NCBI GenBank assembly: GCA_963806495.1
Contig: CAWDYA010000011.1
Coordinates: 248,001 to 312,000 of the forward strand
DNA length: 64,000 bases
From: CAWDYA01 sp963806495
GTDB taxonomy: Bacteria; Acidobacteriota; Polarisedimenticolia; JACPZX01; DASXTC01
Reading direction: 5' to 3'
Of the stretch, positions 43,370 to 53,016 are shown in pieces. The notes beneath the pieces were generated by a model. The model worked only from the letters and a program-made list of their open reading frames with translations. It ran no database searches and was not told the DNA's origin. A program made the translations under genes and the position numbers. Within the stretch, counting starts at the first letter, position 1, and every line of letters starts with the position of its first letter.

Positions 43370-45562
43370 TCAGAGGGCTTGCAGGGCCCTGCGGGCCCGG
43401 TCGGCGACGGGGGGGCCGTCGTTGGTCCAGAGCGTCGAATCGCTTTGTCCGGCGGCCGTTTCCAGCTCACGGCGAGCCTCGGCGGGCCGGCCGAGGGCCT
43501 TCAGGCACTGGGCCCGCATGTAGCTGACGGTGCCCCCGGAGATCCCCGGGCCCGGCGGCAGGCTGGCCTTGCTCAGCGCGTCGGTGAGGGCCGCCTCGTA
43601 CTCCCGGTGCTGCATCAGGATCGACGCCAGCCCCAGCAGCGCGGCCGTCCTGCCGGCGCTGCCGGGATGCCCCGTGGCGGCCTCCATCCGGGCCTTGAAG
43701 GCGAGCCGGGCCGCGGTGACGGTGTCGAGCCTGCCGGGCACCTCGGGCGGCGCGATGACCGGCGTGGAGCCGATGGTCACGTTGACCTGCCGGGGCTGCT
43801 GGCCGGGCGCCTGCAGCGTGAGCGAGGCGCGCGCGCCCTCCCTGAGCCCGGCGAGGGCTTCGGCAAGGTCTGAGGGGTTCCTGATGGCGCGCCCGCCGAG
43901 CGAGACCACGCCCTCGCCCACCACGGCGCCCGCCTCGGCCGCGGGGCTGCCCGGCTCGACGCGGATCGCCACCGGGTTGGTCGAGCGCAGAAGCTCGATG
44001 ATGTGCAGGCCGAGCCAGGGACGCGACAGGGTCTCGGGCCGGTCGAGGCGGGCGACGAGGTCCCCGAACGGCTCATCACCCGACAGCGACAGGGTCAGGG
44101 TGTCGGTGACGCCCGGATAATCGGGCAGGTTGAAGATCAGGTCCGCCTTGCGCTCGAACGCGCCTTCGGAGGGGCTGGCGGACACCACCAGGTCGGCACC
44201 GGTCGCCTTGCGCACCGACGCGAGCCAGGCGGCCCTGGAGCCGGCGCCGGTGTTGTTCCTGGCCAGGAGGTTCTCGGGAAGCCCGCTGTCCGGGCCGACG
44301 ACGTTCCAGGTCTCGAGCGACCCGAGCGCGCGGCCTATCGCCTCTTCGCCTTCGGGCGCCTGGCCGGCCGGGCCGGGCTCGGTCATCCCGGCGTACGCGA
44401 GGGTCAGCCGCAGGCCCTGTTTCAGGTCGACCTTCTCGCCGCGCGGGACGTTCACCTCGCCGATCCACTGCCCCAGGCCCGCGCTGCGCATCACCACATG
44501 GTGCGGGCCGCTGCACAGCGAGTCGAGCCGCACCGGGGCGATGCCGGCGCGCTGGCCGTCCACGCTCACCTCGGCACCCGTGGGGACCGAGTCGATGGTG
44601 AGCGAGCCGAGGCTGCGGTTCAGCCGGATCGGCTCGAAGCGCACCGGCTGGTTGTCGTTCGGGTCCACGCTGATGTCGATGCTGAGCACCTGCGGTGCGA
44701 AGCATTCCTTCGTCACTTTGAGATGATGCCCTCCCGGCGAGAGGTGCCCGACGAGAAGCGGCGCCGAGATGTCGGTCAGCTCGACACCGAGCTGCTGCGC
44801 GACCGTGGCGTACTCGGGCCCCGCCGTGCCGAAGGTGCTGCCGCGTGGCTCGTCGTCGACGAGGACCGTGGCGCCGGCCGGCGAGGTGGCGACCAGGATG
44901 TCGCGCGCGTTGGGGACCAGCCGGATCGCACGGTCGACGCGATCACCGCCCTCGAGTGTGAACGACTCGGTCGTCGGATCGTACCCCTCGGCGGTCACCT
45001 CCAGCTTGTAGGTGCCCGAGGGGAGCTCCCGGTCGAACACGGGGCTGCGCCCGATCGACTCGCCGTTGAGAGAGACCAGCGCGCCGGGCGGCTCGGTCTT
45101 GAGGGCGAACACGCCCACCACCCGCTTCCGGACCTTGTCGTACAGCGCGACGATCTTGGGCGACGTGGTCTCGCGGTCGATGGGCCAGGTCGGGTCGAAC
45201 CGGATGAGCGCCTCGAAGTCGGCGGCCGCCTCCGCCTCGCGTCCCAGGTTGGCGTAGGTGCGCGCCCGCCCCTCGTATGCCTGCCCCACGATCTGGCGTG
45301 TGAGCGGCGTCGAGGAGGGAAGCTGCCCGGAGAGGTACCCGTCGATCACCTCGGTGAACCTCGCCAGCGCCTCGGGAAGCTCCAGGTCCTCGAGCTTCTG
45401 GTTGGCCACGGCGAGTATCCCGCGGTACTTCTCCAGCGCGCCGGTGATGTCCTCCACTTCCTGCGCCACGGCCCGGCCCGCCGCCAGGGCGACGAGCAGC
45501 AGGCACAGCGCCGGAAGGAGGAGCCTCCTACCGGAACCTGAGGATCGTCTTGCGTTTCGCAT
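43370..45562 (-). CDS. TPR, PEGA-repeat and PDZ periplasmic protein
   Basis: 730 residues. Signal peptide (RRLLLPALCLLLVALAAG, end near AVAQ). Residues about 40-150 are TPR-like helices (FTEVIDGYLSGQ, ARTYANLGREAEAAADFEAL). Then PEGA-type beta repeats: FALKTEPPGALVSLNGESIG, ILVATSPAGATVLVDDEPRG and LTIDSVPTGAEVSVDGQRAG. A PDZ domain sits near residues 520-600 (VEPGSPAAEAGAVVGEGVVS, GGRAIRNPSDLAEALAG), followed by more TPR-like helices. PEGA and PDZ modules bind surface or peptide ligands, so this looks like a scaffold in the envelope. Its start lies 35 bases inside the end of the preceding gene, which fits one operon with the PEGA kinase at 47091-49260. Confidence 0.83.
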   Translation of the reverse strand: MRNARRSSGSGRRLLLPALCLLLVALAAGRAVAQEVEDITGALEKYRGILAVANQKLEDLELPEALARFTEVIDGYLSGQLPSSTPLTRQIVGQAYEGRARTYANLGREAEAAADFEALIRFDPTWPIDRETTSPKIVALYDKVRKRVVGVFALKTEPPGALVSLNGESIGRSPVFDRELPSGTYKLEVTAEGYDPTTESFTLEGGDRVDRAIRLVPNARDILVATSPAGATVLVDDEPRGSTFGTAGPEYATVAQQLGVELTDISAPLLVGHLSPGGHHLKVTKECFAPQVLSIDISVDPNDNQPVRFEPIRLNRSLGSLTIDSVPTGAEVSVDGQRAGIAPVRLDSLCSGPHHVVMRSAGLGQWIGEVNVPRGEKVDLKQGLRLTLAYAGMTEPGPAGQAPEGEEAIGRALGSLETWNVVGPDSGLPENLLARNNTGAGSRAAWLASVRKATGADLVVSASPSEGAFERKADLIFNLPDYPGVTDTLTLSLSGDEPFGDLVARLDRPETLSRPWLGLHIIELLRSTNPVAIRVEPGSPAAEAGAVVGEGVVSLGGRAIRNPSDLAEALAGLREGARASLTLQAPGQQPRQVNVTIGSTPVIAPPEVPGRLDTVTAARLAFKARMEAATGHPGSAGRTAALLGLASILMQHREYEAALTDALSKASLPPGPGISGGTVSYMRAQCLKALGRPAEARRELETAAGQSDSTLWTNDGPPVADRARRALQAL

Positions 45563-47094
45563 CGTAGATGTAGATCTCCGCCCGGGGTCCGAACGCGATC
45601 GCCGAGGGGTAGCTGAATTCTCCGCTCCCCTCCCCGGATGCGATCACCTGCAGAAGCCTTCCCTCGACGGTCAGCACCGTCACCGTGTCGCTGCGCCGGT
45701 CGAGGACGAACAGATCGCCGAGATCGTCGGCCGCCACGGCGATCGGGTCCTGTGCCGCCTGCGGCGAGACGGCGGCCAGGTCGATGGTCCTCACCTTGCG
45801 GTCGGGTGCGATCTCGATGACCGATCGGCTCCGCCGGTCGATGGTGTAGATCCGCCCTTCGGCCCCGGCCGCCAGCCCGGTCAGCCGCGCCCGGCCGGCC
45901 GGATCCCGGTACAGCAGGTCGAGACGCGCCGGGTCGCCCTCGTACAGATAGATCTCGTTGCGATCGGTGTCCAGCAGCGCGAGCCGGCCGGGCACCTGCC
46001 TGACCGCCCCCTCGATCCGTGACAGCGGCTTGAGCGTGCCGCGGTCCGTGACCATCGGGCGGATCACCTCGACGCCCACGCGCACCTTGTCACCGGCCGC
46101 TACGATCTCGGCGCCCGATTCGTCGATCGCGATCGACACCGCGTCCTCGAGCGGCGGGGCCACCGAGCGGGCGCTGCCCGACTCGTCCAGTTTCGAGATC
46201 GTGCCGGCGCGCACGTCGAGCAGATGCACCGCGCTGTCGGCGTCCAGGGCGATCGACACGTCGCCGCGGGGACCCTCGCCCGCCAGCGTCGGAGTGTAGG
46301 ACTTGTCGAGACGGAACAGCGGCGCGGACGAGACGCCCGGCTGCACCTTCATCCTGTAGATCAGCGTCATCCGGTCGAGCGCCCGTTCGGCGAGATGCCC
46401 GTCGGGATGCCGCGTCCTCACCGACTCCAGCGTCTCGAGCGACCGGGTCCAGGCTCCCTCTCGGGCGAAGGCCATCCCCATCATGTAGAGCGCCTCGCCT
46501 GCGGCCTCGCTGCCCGCGTACCGGTCGACCACCTGCTCGAAGGCGGTGATCGCCTTGTCGTAGCGCCCGGCTTCGAAATCCGCGAAACCCATGCCGAACA
46601 GGGCCGGCGCCACGGTGTCGCTGCCCGGGTAGATGTTCACCACGCTGGTGAAGCTCGCGTACGCCTCGTCGAGGCTGCGCTTCGGGTTCACCGGGTCGAG
46701 CGCGATCAGGCCGAGCTTGTAAAGCGCTCTCGGCGCCATGTCCTCGCGGGGGTACTTGGCGTTGATCGTGGCGAACGCTTCCTTCGCCCGCACCAGCGCG
46801 TCGGCGGCGGCACGGCCGAGCGCGTCGACCGTATCGGCCGGATAGTAGTAGGAGCCGAGCTGGTACAGGGCGTCGTCGGCCACGCCGCTGGCCGGGTAGG
46901 CGCGAGGGATCTGCGCGAGCTCGCGCAGCCCCTGCTCGAGCTTGCCCTCCTTGATGAGCTGCTCGGCGTTGACCAGCGTGCGCCGCGCGAGAATCGTCGT
47001 CCGCCGCGCGGGCCCGTGCGGCGCCGGACAGGAGGACGGCGGCGAGCAACGACACGGCGAGGCGCAGCGGCGCGCGATGGCGGCGGCGCGTCAT
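45528..47094 (-). CDS. Exported TPR and beta-propeller protein, one frameshift
   Basis: About 522 residues. ATG 47094 overlaps the kinase stop (ATGA). Signal peptide APLRLAVSLLAAVLLSGAAR; soon after, near 46992, the frame must change. One T fewer in GATTCTCG (minus strand, 46995-46990) would continue as LARRTLVNAEQLIKEGKLEQ. Then BamD-like TPRs: PADTVDALGRAAADALVRAK, YASFTSVVNIYPGSDTVAPA, YDKAITAFEQVVDRYAGSEA. The C-terminal half has NHL/beta-propeller-like strands (GRIYTIDRRSRSVIEIAPDR, DLGDLFVLDRRSDTVTVLTV, AEIYIYDAKRKTILRF). Probably a periplasmic assembly or sensor platform acting with the PEGA/PDZ protein; function unknown. Confidence 0.78.
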
Positions 47095-49260
47095 GGCGTG
47101 AACTTGAAAGGAACGCGGGCGGAGCCGTCCGCCGGAACCGTGATCGTGGCTTCCTTCGACTCGCCCGTGGGCACGTAGACGGCGCGCACCTTGTACACCC
47201 CCGCGGCGACCTGCAAATCGTTGATTGGCGGCGCCCCGATGTCGCGGCCGTTGAGCGAGATGGTGCAGTTGCCCGGAGAGGTCAGCACCGTGAGCCTGCC
47301 CACGGCCGGAAGGGCGGCGTCGGTGGTAATCGTCCTGTCCTCGGGCACGTTCACCGTGATCTTCTTGTCGACGAACAGCCCGTCGTTGCGCACGATCAGC
47401 TCGTGTCTGCCGGAGGTCAGCCGGATCGGCTGGCCGCCCAGGCCGACCTTGCGGCCCTTCTCGTACACCTCGACCGGGTACGAGGCGGTGACCTTGACGA
47501 ACCCCTTCGGGATCGGGGCCAGCCTGAGGGTCAGCGATCCGTCCTTGCCGGAGAGCGCCGAGCTGGCGCTCTTGTAGCCGTCGAGGCTCAGCTTCACTTC
47601 GTGCGCGCCGCACGCGTCGAGTGTGAGCTCGGCCGGGGTGACGCGGCCCGAGGGCTTGCCGTCGAGGAGGATGGTCGCTCCGGCCGGCTCGGAGTCGACC
47701 GGCACCTGCGTCACCTTGGGTGTCTCGAGCGCGATGACAATCGGCTTGTCCTTGTCGAGGCGGACCTCCTTCTTCTCGATGAAGCAGTCGTTCTCGGCCA
47801 CCACGGTGTGCACGGCCGTGTCGGTGGCCGGGATCGTCACCTCTCCGCCGGGCACCTCCACGTCGTCGACATAGATCCGCGCGCCGGGGGGATCGCTCCT
47901 GATCGTGCGGGTCACCGTCTCCACGCCACCCGGCACCGCGATCGGGGGAAGTCCCGCTGCCGCCTCGGCGGTGCCGTTGCGGTTCGCCGCGCCCGCGCCC
48001 GGACCGCCCGCGGCCCCCGAACCCGGGCCGGCCGGCATCCCGGCGACGATCGAGGCGGTCTGTTGAAACGGCGGGAGGCCGTCGGCGCCACCGGCGCCCC
48101 AGCCGTCCGACTTGTTGCCCGTGACCGGGAAGAACAGCACGAGGGCGATCAGCCCGAGGAAGATGAAGGCGGTGGGAAACCGCCGGCCGGCAACCCGCTG
48201 CTGCGCGGCGGTGGCGACGGCCGGGCGCGCGTTGCGTTGCGGCTTCGCGGAGGCGGCCTCCACGGCCGGCTCGACGGCAGGGGCCGCCCCGGGCCGCGGC
48301 CGCTCCTCGGACGTGGCCGGCCGGTGTGTCTTCGCGGTGGTGCTGCCTCCGGGCTCGGCGGCCGGGACGAACGCGCCGGGCCGGATGATCGGCACCGGCA
48401 TCGTGGCCGCCATCGCCATCGAGGCGTTCACCACGGCCTCGGAGTTCGCCTGCAGCGCATGGGCGAACTGCAGCCCGGTCTGGTAGCGGCGGGAGGGCTC
48501 CTTCTCCAGGGCCCGCATCAGCACGGCGCCGAGCTCCGCCGGGATCGCCTCGTTGACGAACTGCGGCTGCTTGGGGTACTCGTTGAGGATCCTGTAAATG
48601 ATGGTGGTGACGCTGTCGCCGGAGAACGGCTTGAGCCCCGTGAGCATCTCGTAGGTCACCGCGGCGATGGAGAACAGAATCGGTGCGACCGTCGAGCGGC
48701 TTGCCCATCACCTGCTCGGGCGACATGTAGTTCGGGGTCCCGATCAGGATCCCTTCCTGCGTGAGGTTGGCCGTGGGATTCTTGGCGAGGCCGAAGTCGG
48801 TGATCTTGACGCGGCCGTTTCGAAGCAGCATCAGGTTGGCCGGCTTGATGTCCCGATGCACCACGTGGTTGTGGTGCGCGTAATCGAGCGCCTGGCAGGC
48901 CTGGGTGATCAGCTCCACGACCTCGCCGACGGGCAGCAGCTTCCCGGGCCGGGTGTACGGCTCGAACGTCTCCCCCTCGATGTACTCCATCGCGATGAAG
49001 AACTGGCCCTCGTGCTCGCCGACGTCGAAGATGGTGACCACACCGGGGTGCTGGAGCCGGCCGGCCGCCTGCGCTTCGCGGGCGAACCGCTGGCGCATCT
49101 CGTCCGCCTCGGCCGGCGAGAGGTTCTCGAACGTGTGGATGGTCTTGATCGCGACGCGGCGATCGATCATCGGGTCGTGGGCGAGGTAGATCCGGCCCAT
49201 CGCCCCCCGTCCGATCTCCTCGACGATCTGGTAGCGGCCTATGGTCTTCGGAACGCTCAT
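47091..49260 (-). CDS. Ser/Thr protein kinase with PEGA repeats, one frameshift
   Basis: About 723 residues. Hanks-type kinase (about 1-265): GRGAMGRIYLAHD (P-loop), VAIKTI (Lys), HVVHRDIKPANLM (catalytic loop), ITDFGLAKN (metal-binding Asp), GTPNYMSPEQVMG. Near 48678 the frame breaks inside LDGRTDLFSIAAVTYEMLTG; one T fewer in GATTCTG (minus strand) repairs it. Then a Pro/Ala linker, a single membrane helix (FPTAFIFLGLIALVLFFPVT near residue 360) and PEGA-like beta repeats outside (RTIRSDPPGARIYVDDVEVP, VDSEPAGATILLDGKPSGRV, TVLTSPGNCTISLNGRDIGA). It looks like a receptor kinase: cytoplasmic kinase, extracytoplasmic PEGA sensor. First gene of a three-gene operon whose other products also carry PEGA or TPR modules. 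Confidence 0.88.
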
Positions 49261-49334
49261 CTCGGGCTTTTCAGCGGTATGCCTCGACGGATGCGGGAAA
49301 AGACAAGGTGCGGCTCGTCCTGCCGCCCTGGCGA

Positions 49335-49363
49335 ATGTTAATGACGGGGTGGGGTGGAGTCAA
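49335..49363 (-). promoter_or_regulatory. Predicted promoter of the PEGA kinase operon
   Basis: On the minus strand TTGACT (49363-49358), 17 bases, TAACAT (49340-49335). A leader of about 68 bases leads to ATG 49260. Confidence 0.65.
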
Positions 49364-49389
49364 TCCGATGACGACGGGGAGAAGCCGGT

Positions 49390-50109
49390 TCAGGAGCCGC
49401 TGGCGAGCCGATTGGCGAGGGTCTTCGGAAGGCCCCGCTCCTCGATGGCTTTCAGGGTGCGGTCCACGTCGTACGGAAACCGTTTGAGGGTCACGCGGGT
49501 GCTGGAGCCCGAATCGGTCTCGATCACCGCATATCCGGTCTGCGGGCTGCCGTCCCGGGGCCGGCCCACGCTGCCCGGATTGACGAACTCGTACCGGCCC
49601 GCCCCGCGATGGAACGGCCGATCCCCGTGGCCGACGACGATGACGTCGGCACGCGCCTCCTGGCCGGTCTCGATGAACCGCGATTCGGACGTGTCCTGCC
49701 CGAGATGGGTCAGGAGATCGACCGGGCCGGCGTGATACACGGCCAGGACCTTCCCGTCGCCCTCGAGCCTCACCTCGAAGGGCAGGTCGGACAGCCACCG
49801 CCGGCACCACAGGTCCAGGGTCTCGCGCGTCCAGCGGAACGTCGCGTCGGCCAGCGACTTCTCCGCCGGGTCGGTGTCGGCCGCGCCGCTCTCGTCACCG
49901 TCCAGGCCCACGTTCTCGTCGAAGTTGCCGCGCGCACCCGGGATGTTGCGGTGATGCAGGAACTCGACGCACTCGCCGGGGAACGGCCCGTAGCCGACCA
50001 CGTCGCCGGTATGCACAATCCAGTCGTACCCTTCCGCCTGCGCCTGCTCGAAGCAGGCCTCGAGCGCCGGGAGATTGCCGTGTATGTCACCGAGGGCAAT
50101 CGTCTTCAT
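49390..50109 (-). CDS. Metallophosphoesterase family protein
   Basis: 239 residues from ATG 50109. Calcineurin-like motifs: IALGDIHGNLPALEACFEQA (first two ligands), VHTGDVVGYGPFPGE, GARGNFDENVG, VYHAGPVDLL, VVGHGDRPFHR, VNPGSVGRPRDG. In this fold GDxxG, GNH and GHTH supply ligands. Here GNH reads GNF, a replacement shared with some YfcE-like relatives that have GNY, and GHTH reads GHGD. Likely a phosphodiesterase or phosphatase with a modified site; substrate unknown. The in-frame extension upstream to 50217 is low-complexity and lacks the motif, so the ATG at 50109 is taken. It converges with nothing and stands alone. Confidence 0.83.
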   Translation of the reverse strand: MKTIALGDIHGNLPALEACFEQAQAEGYDWIVHTGDVVGYGPFPGECVEFLHHRNIPGARGNFDENVGLDGDESGAADTDPAEKSLADATFRWTRETLDLWCRRWLSDLPFEVRLEGDGKVLAVYHAGPVDLLTHLGQDTSESRFIETGQEARADVIVVGHGDRPFHRGAGRYEFVNPGSVGRPRDGSPQTGYAVIETDSGSSTRVTLKRFPYDVDRTLKAIEERGLPKTLANRLASGS

Positions 50110-50179
50110 GGGATCGAAAATACCATGAGACGCGGTGGAAAGGTAGATGGCCCGCGGGTGCCGCGTGGACCGCGACACG

Positions 50180-51507
50180 TCACGGCAGGCGCTTGAACTC
50201 CTGCGGCTCGCCCTCACCCCATCGCATGGAGAGGATGCCGCCGTCGTCGCCCAGCGTCAGCGCGATGGTGTCCTGCCTGTCGTAGGCCCGCCCCGGGCCG
50301 ACACTGACGACCAGGACGGTGTCCGGCGAGTCGGCCCACCGCAGGACGACGCGGTCCCCGCGATCGATGAGTTCGACCGTCGCGATGTGCTCGTTGACGA
50401 AGCGCCCGGCCCACCGCGCCCGCTCGGCAGTTGTCCAGCCGACGGTGGGGGGTGACGGTGTCAGCCGTGGCGGCTCCTCGCCGAGCGCGAGCGCCGCGAG
50501 CCCCTTGCCGATATCGTTGAGCGCACCCGTCTGCAGGTTCGACAGCACGACGACGTAAAGGTCCTCGTCGAGATAGACGGCCAGGTACGAGCGCGTAGCC
50601 GCTGACGATCCCCGACTGCTCGATGACGTCCCTGTCGAAGTACTTTCGCACGCCCCACCCGTAGGGATACTCCAGCGTGGTGCGCTTGACGAGAGTCTCG
50701 TCGCGCACGGCGCGTCCCCACCGGTACAGATCGGGAGCGCTCGATACGACGGCCCCGCTTCCCGGCGCCGCCCATGCCCCCTCGCAGCGGGCGTGCTCGA
50801 CTCCCGCCGGCCCGGGACCGGGCACGAAGCCCCGGGCGAGACCGGGGACGACCCGGCCACGCACGTCCACCGACGTGGCGCGCAGCTCGAGCGGCTCGAA
50901 GACCGAGCGCCCGAGGAGCTCGTCCCACCGCAGGCCCGAGGCCTTCTCGATGACCCCCGCGAGTAGGACATAGCCACCGTTGCTGTAGCGGCTCGTCGAG
51001 CCGGGCGGGAAGTCCAGTGGTTTGCGGGCGAGCTGGCCGATCGGATCGTCGAGCGTGGCCTCGCCGCACTCGGTCGCGTCCGGGTTCGGCACGCCGGAGG
51101 AATGCAGGAGAAGCTGGCGAAGGGTGATCCCGTCCGCACGCGGGAACCCCGGCAGGTGCTTCGAGAGCGGGTCCGTGAACGCGAGCCGCCGCTTCTCGGC
51201 GAGCATCTCCACGGCCGCCGCGGTGAAAGTCTTTGTGATCGACGCCACGCGGAAGCGCGAATCAACCGTCAGGGGGACATCGAGATCCCAGTCCGCCTTG
51301 CCGGACGCCTTCTCGCAGAGGATTTTTCCGCCGCGGGCTATCAGGACCACACCGTTGAAATCGCCCGAGCTCTCGAGCGGACGAAGGTATCCGATCGATC
51401 TTCTCATCGAGCGCGTCCCCGGGTGGTGGCGCGGCCCCCGCCGAAACGACACCGGCGAGAAGCAGCAGGGCGGCGATGCGCATGCGACCCCGTCGTAACC
51501 CGTCCAT
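50180..51507 (-). CDS. Beta-lactamase-fold serine hydrolase, two frameshifts
   Basis: About 441 residues. ATG 51507 with AGGAGG about 7 bases ahead; signal peptide MRIAALLLLAGVVSAGA. The first frame ends near 51390 (one A more in CGGATACC), then YLRPLESSGDFNGVVLIARG continues. The active-site pair is SITK (RVASITKTFTAAAVEMLAEK) and YSN (SRYSNGGYVLLAGVIEKASG), the class C beta-lactamase/DD-peptidase pattern. A second break near 50600 shifts to YLAVYLDEDLYVVVLSNLQT, which runs to the end. Probably a peptidoglycan-related peptidase or esterase in the periplasm rather than a resistance enzyme. The motifs are intact, so read errors are plausible. Confidence 0.78.
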
Positions 51508-51597
51508 CACGGTCCCTCCTTCCCCGCTCCCTACGCAGACCTCCCCGGCAGGGTTGCAGGCCTCCTTCCCCGGCGCAGCGGCCCGCGCCCCGGCGGG

Positions 51598-53007
51598 TCA
51601 GTGCTTGCGGGGCTTGAGGCCGACCTTCACGTAACGGTTCGTCCTGTCGACGCGCAGCTCGAGCAGGGTCGTGGTGTTGTCGTACAGGAAGGCCGGGGCG
51701 CCCTCCTGTCCGGCGGTTCCGCCCACCAGCGCGATGTTCTGCAGCTTCGCGGTGTCGTACTGGATCCCGGCGTCAATCTTCGGCACGAAGACGCGCATGC
51801 CGAGCACCGCCTTCGGCCCAATCTCGCGCGCGGCCAGCTTGAGCAGATCCTCCACGTCGGCGCGGCAGACGAGGAACCGCCGGTAGCTCGGGTCGACCGA
51901 GTGGGTATGGAACTGGGCCGTCATCAGCCGGGCGGCCTTGACCGACAGCTCCTCCTCGGCGGCCGACCGGCCGCGGCCGCCGCCGGCGCGCGCGACGAAG
52001 AAGTCGAGGGTGAAGTCGCGGATGCTCTGCCCCTGGTCGTCCACCGCGTGCACGAGGAACTGCTGGTACGGCTTGCGCCCTTCGTGGCGGTAGGTTCGGC
52101 CCGTCTCGGCCGTCAGGTCGCGTCTGAGCCTGCGGAAGTCGGCCGCGCCCGTGGTCCGCAGCGCGCGCAGGAGCCACGGCCCCACGATGCCGCCGTCCGG
52201 CTCGGTGGTCGCCGACACGATGCTGCCGTGATTCAGCCCGCGCAGCACGCCGAACGCCACGTCGGTCACCGGCCTCGTCTCGCTCCAGGAGTACGGCGCG
52301 AACCCCGACCGCTTCACGGCCGGTCCGCAGCAGTCCAGGATCAGCTTCACCGAGTCGAGCGAGGTGCCGGAGATTACCACCGTGCCGTCGGTTCCGGGCT
52401 TGTTCACCCAGCGGCGCAGACCCGAGTAGTCATCGCCTCCCACCAGGATCGTCGTCTGCACCTTCGAGGCGCCGTACAGCTCCCGTCGCACGAGCAGGTC
52501 GTGATGCGCGAGCCTCCACTGATAGGGGCTGGCCAGCTCGAGGCCTTCGAGCAGGTTGCGGCCGACCTCGAGCAGGTCGCCCACCTTCCATCGCCCCTTC
52601 ACCAGCGTCCCGAGAAACGACTTGCCGCGGTGGGCGAGCGGCGAGCCGAAATTCGCGGGGGCGAGCATCACCAGACGGCGCACCGGGCAATCGGCGAGCC
52701 GGTAGCCGTCCCTCAGGTAGTATCGCCAGAGCCAGTGCCGGATGACGAGACCGCCGGTGGAGTGGACGATGACGTTGAGGTCGGTCTGGCGCTTGCCTGC
52801 AGCGTCGATGAAGCCGAGACGGATGAACTCGTCGTTGAGGCCGTCGGCCACGTCCTCGAAGGTCATGCTGTCCTCGCGCGACTCGTAGTCGCCGTAGTAG
52901 ACGGTCTCGACGCGTCCGACGCCCGAGTGCACCAGAAAGCTCTTCATGTCGACGAACGACTCGGAGCAGTCGCTCCAACCGTGGATGATCACCGTCGCTT
53001 CGGCCAT
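51598..53007 (-). CDS. Alpha/beta hydrolase, lipase-like, with long C-terminal extension
   Basis: 469 residues, no signal peptide. N-terminal alpha/beta hydrolase: TVIIHGWSDCSESFVDMKSF (oxyanion region), LNVIVHSTGGLVIRHWLWRY with the nucleophile Ser in HSTGG, LVMLAPANFGSPLAHRGKSF. The later His and acid residues of the triad probably lie in ILVGGDDYSGL and GLNHGSIVSA. About 160 residues after position 290 (TGRTYRHEGRKPYQQFLVHA, LMTAQFHTHSVDPSYRRFLV) do not belong to the hydrolase fold; they may form a beta domain. It resembles cytosolic or phage-type esterases with DUF676-like cores. No operon partner: a 90-base gap and a different function on either side. Confidence 0.8.
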   Translation of the reverse strand: MAEATVIIHGWSDCSESFVDMKSFLVHSGVGRVETVYYGDYESREDSMTFEDVADGLNDEFIRLGFIDAAGKRQTDLNVIVHSTGGLVIRHWLWRYYLRDGYRLADCPVRRLVMLAPANFGSPLAHRGKSFLGTLVKGRWKVGDLLEVGRNLLEGLELASPYQWRLAHHDLLVRRELYGASKVQTTILVGGDDYSGLRRWVNKPGTDGTVVISGTSLDSVKLILDCCGPAVKRSGFAPYSWSETRPVTDVAFGVLRGLNHGSIVSATTEPDGGIVGPWLLRALRTTGAADFRRLRRDLTAETGRTYRHEGRKPYQQFLVHAVDDQGQSIRDFTLDFFVARAGGGRGRSAAEEELSVKAARLMTAQFHTHSVDPSYRRFLVCRADVEDLLKLAAREIGPKAVLGMRVFVPKIDAGIQYDTAKLQNIALVGGTAGQEGAPAFLYDNTTTLLELRVDRTNRYVKVGLKPRKH

Positions 53008-53016
53008 CGCCTCACC

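Noticed and set aside
43351..43372. Possible terminator after the PEGA/PDZ gene (run of seven T on the minus strand)
   Set aside because: The preceding stem is only about four base pairs, too weak to call.
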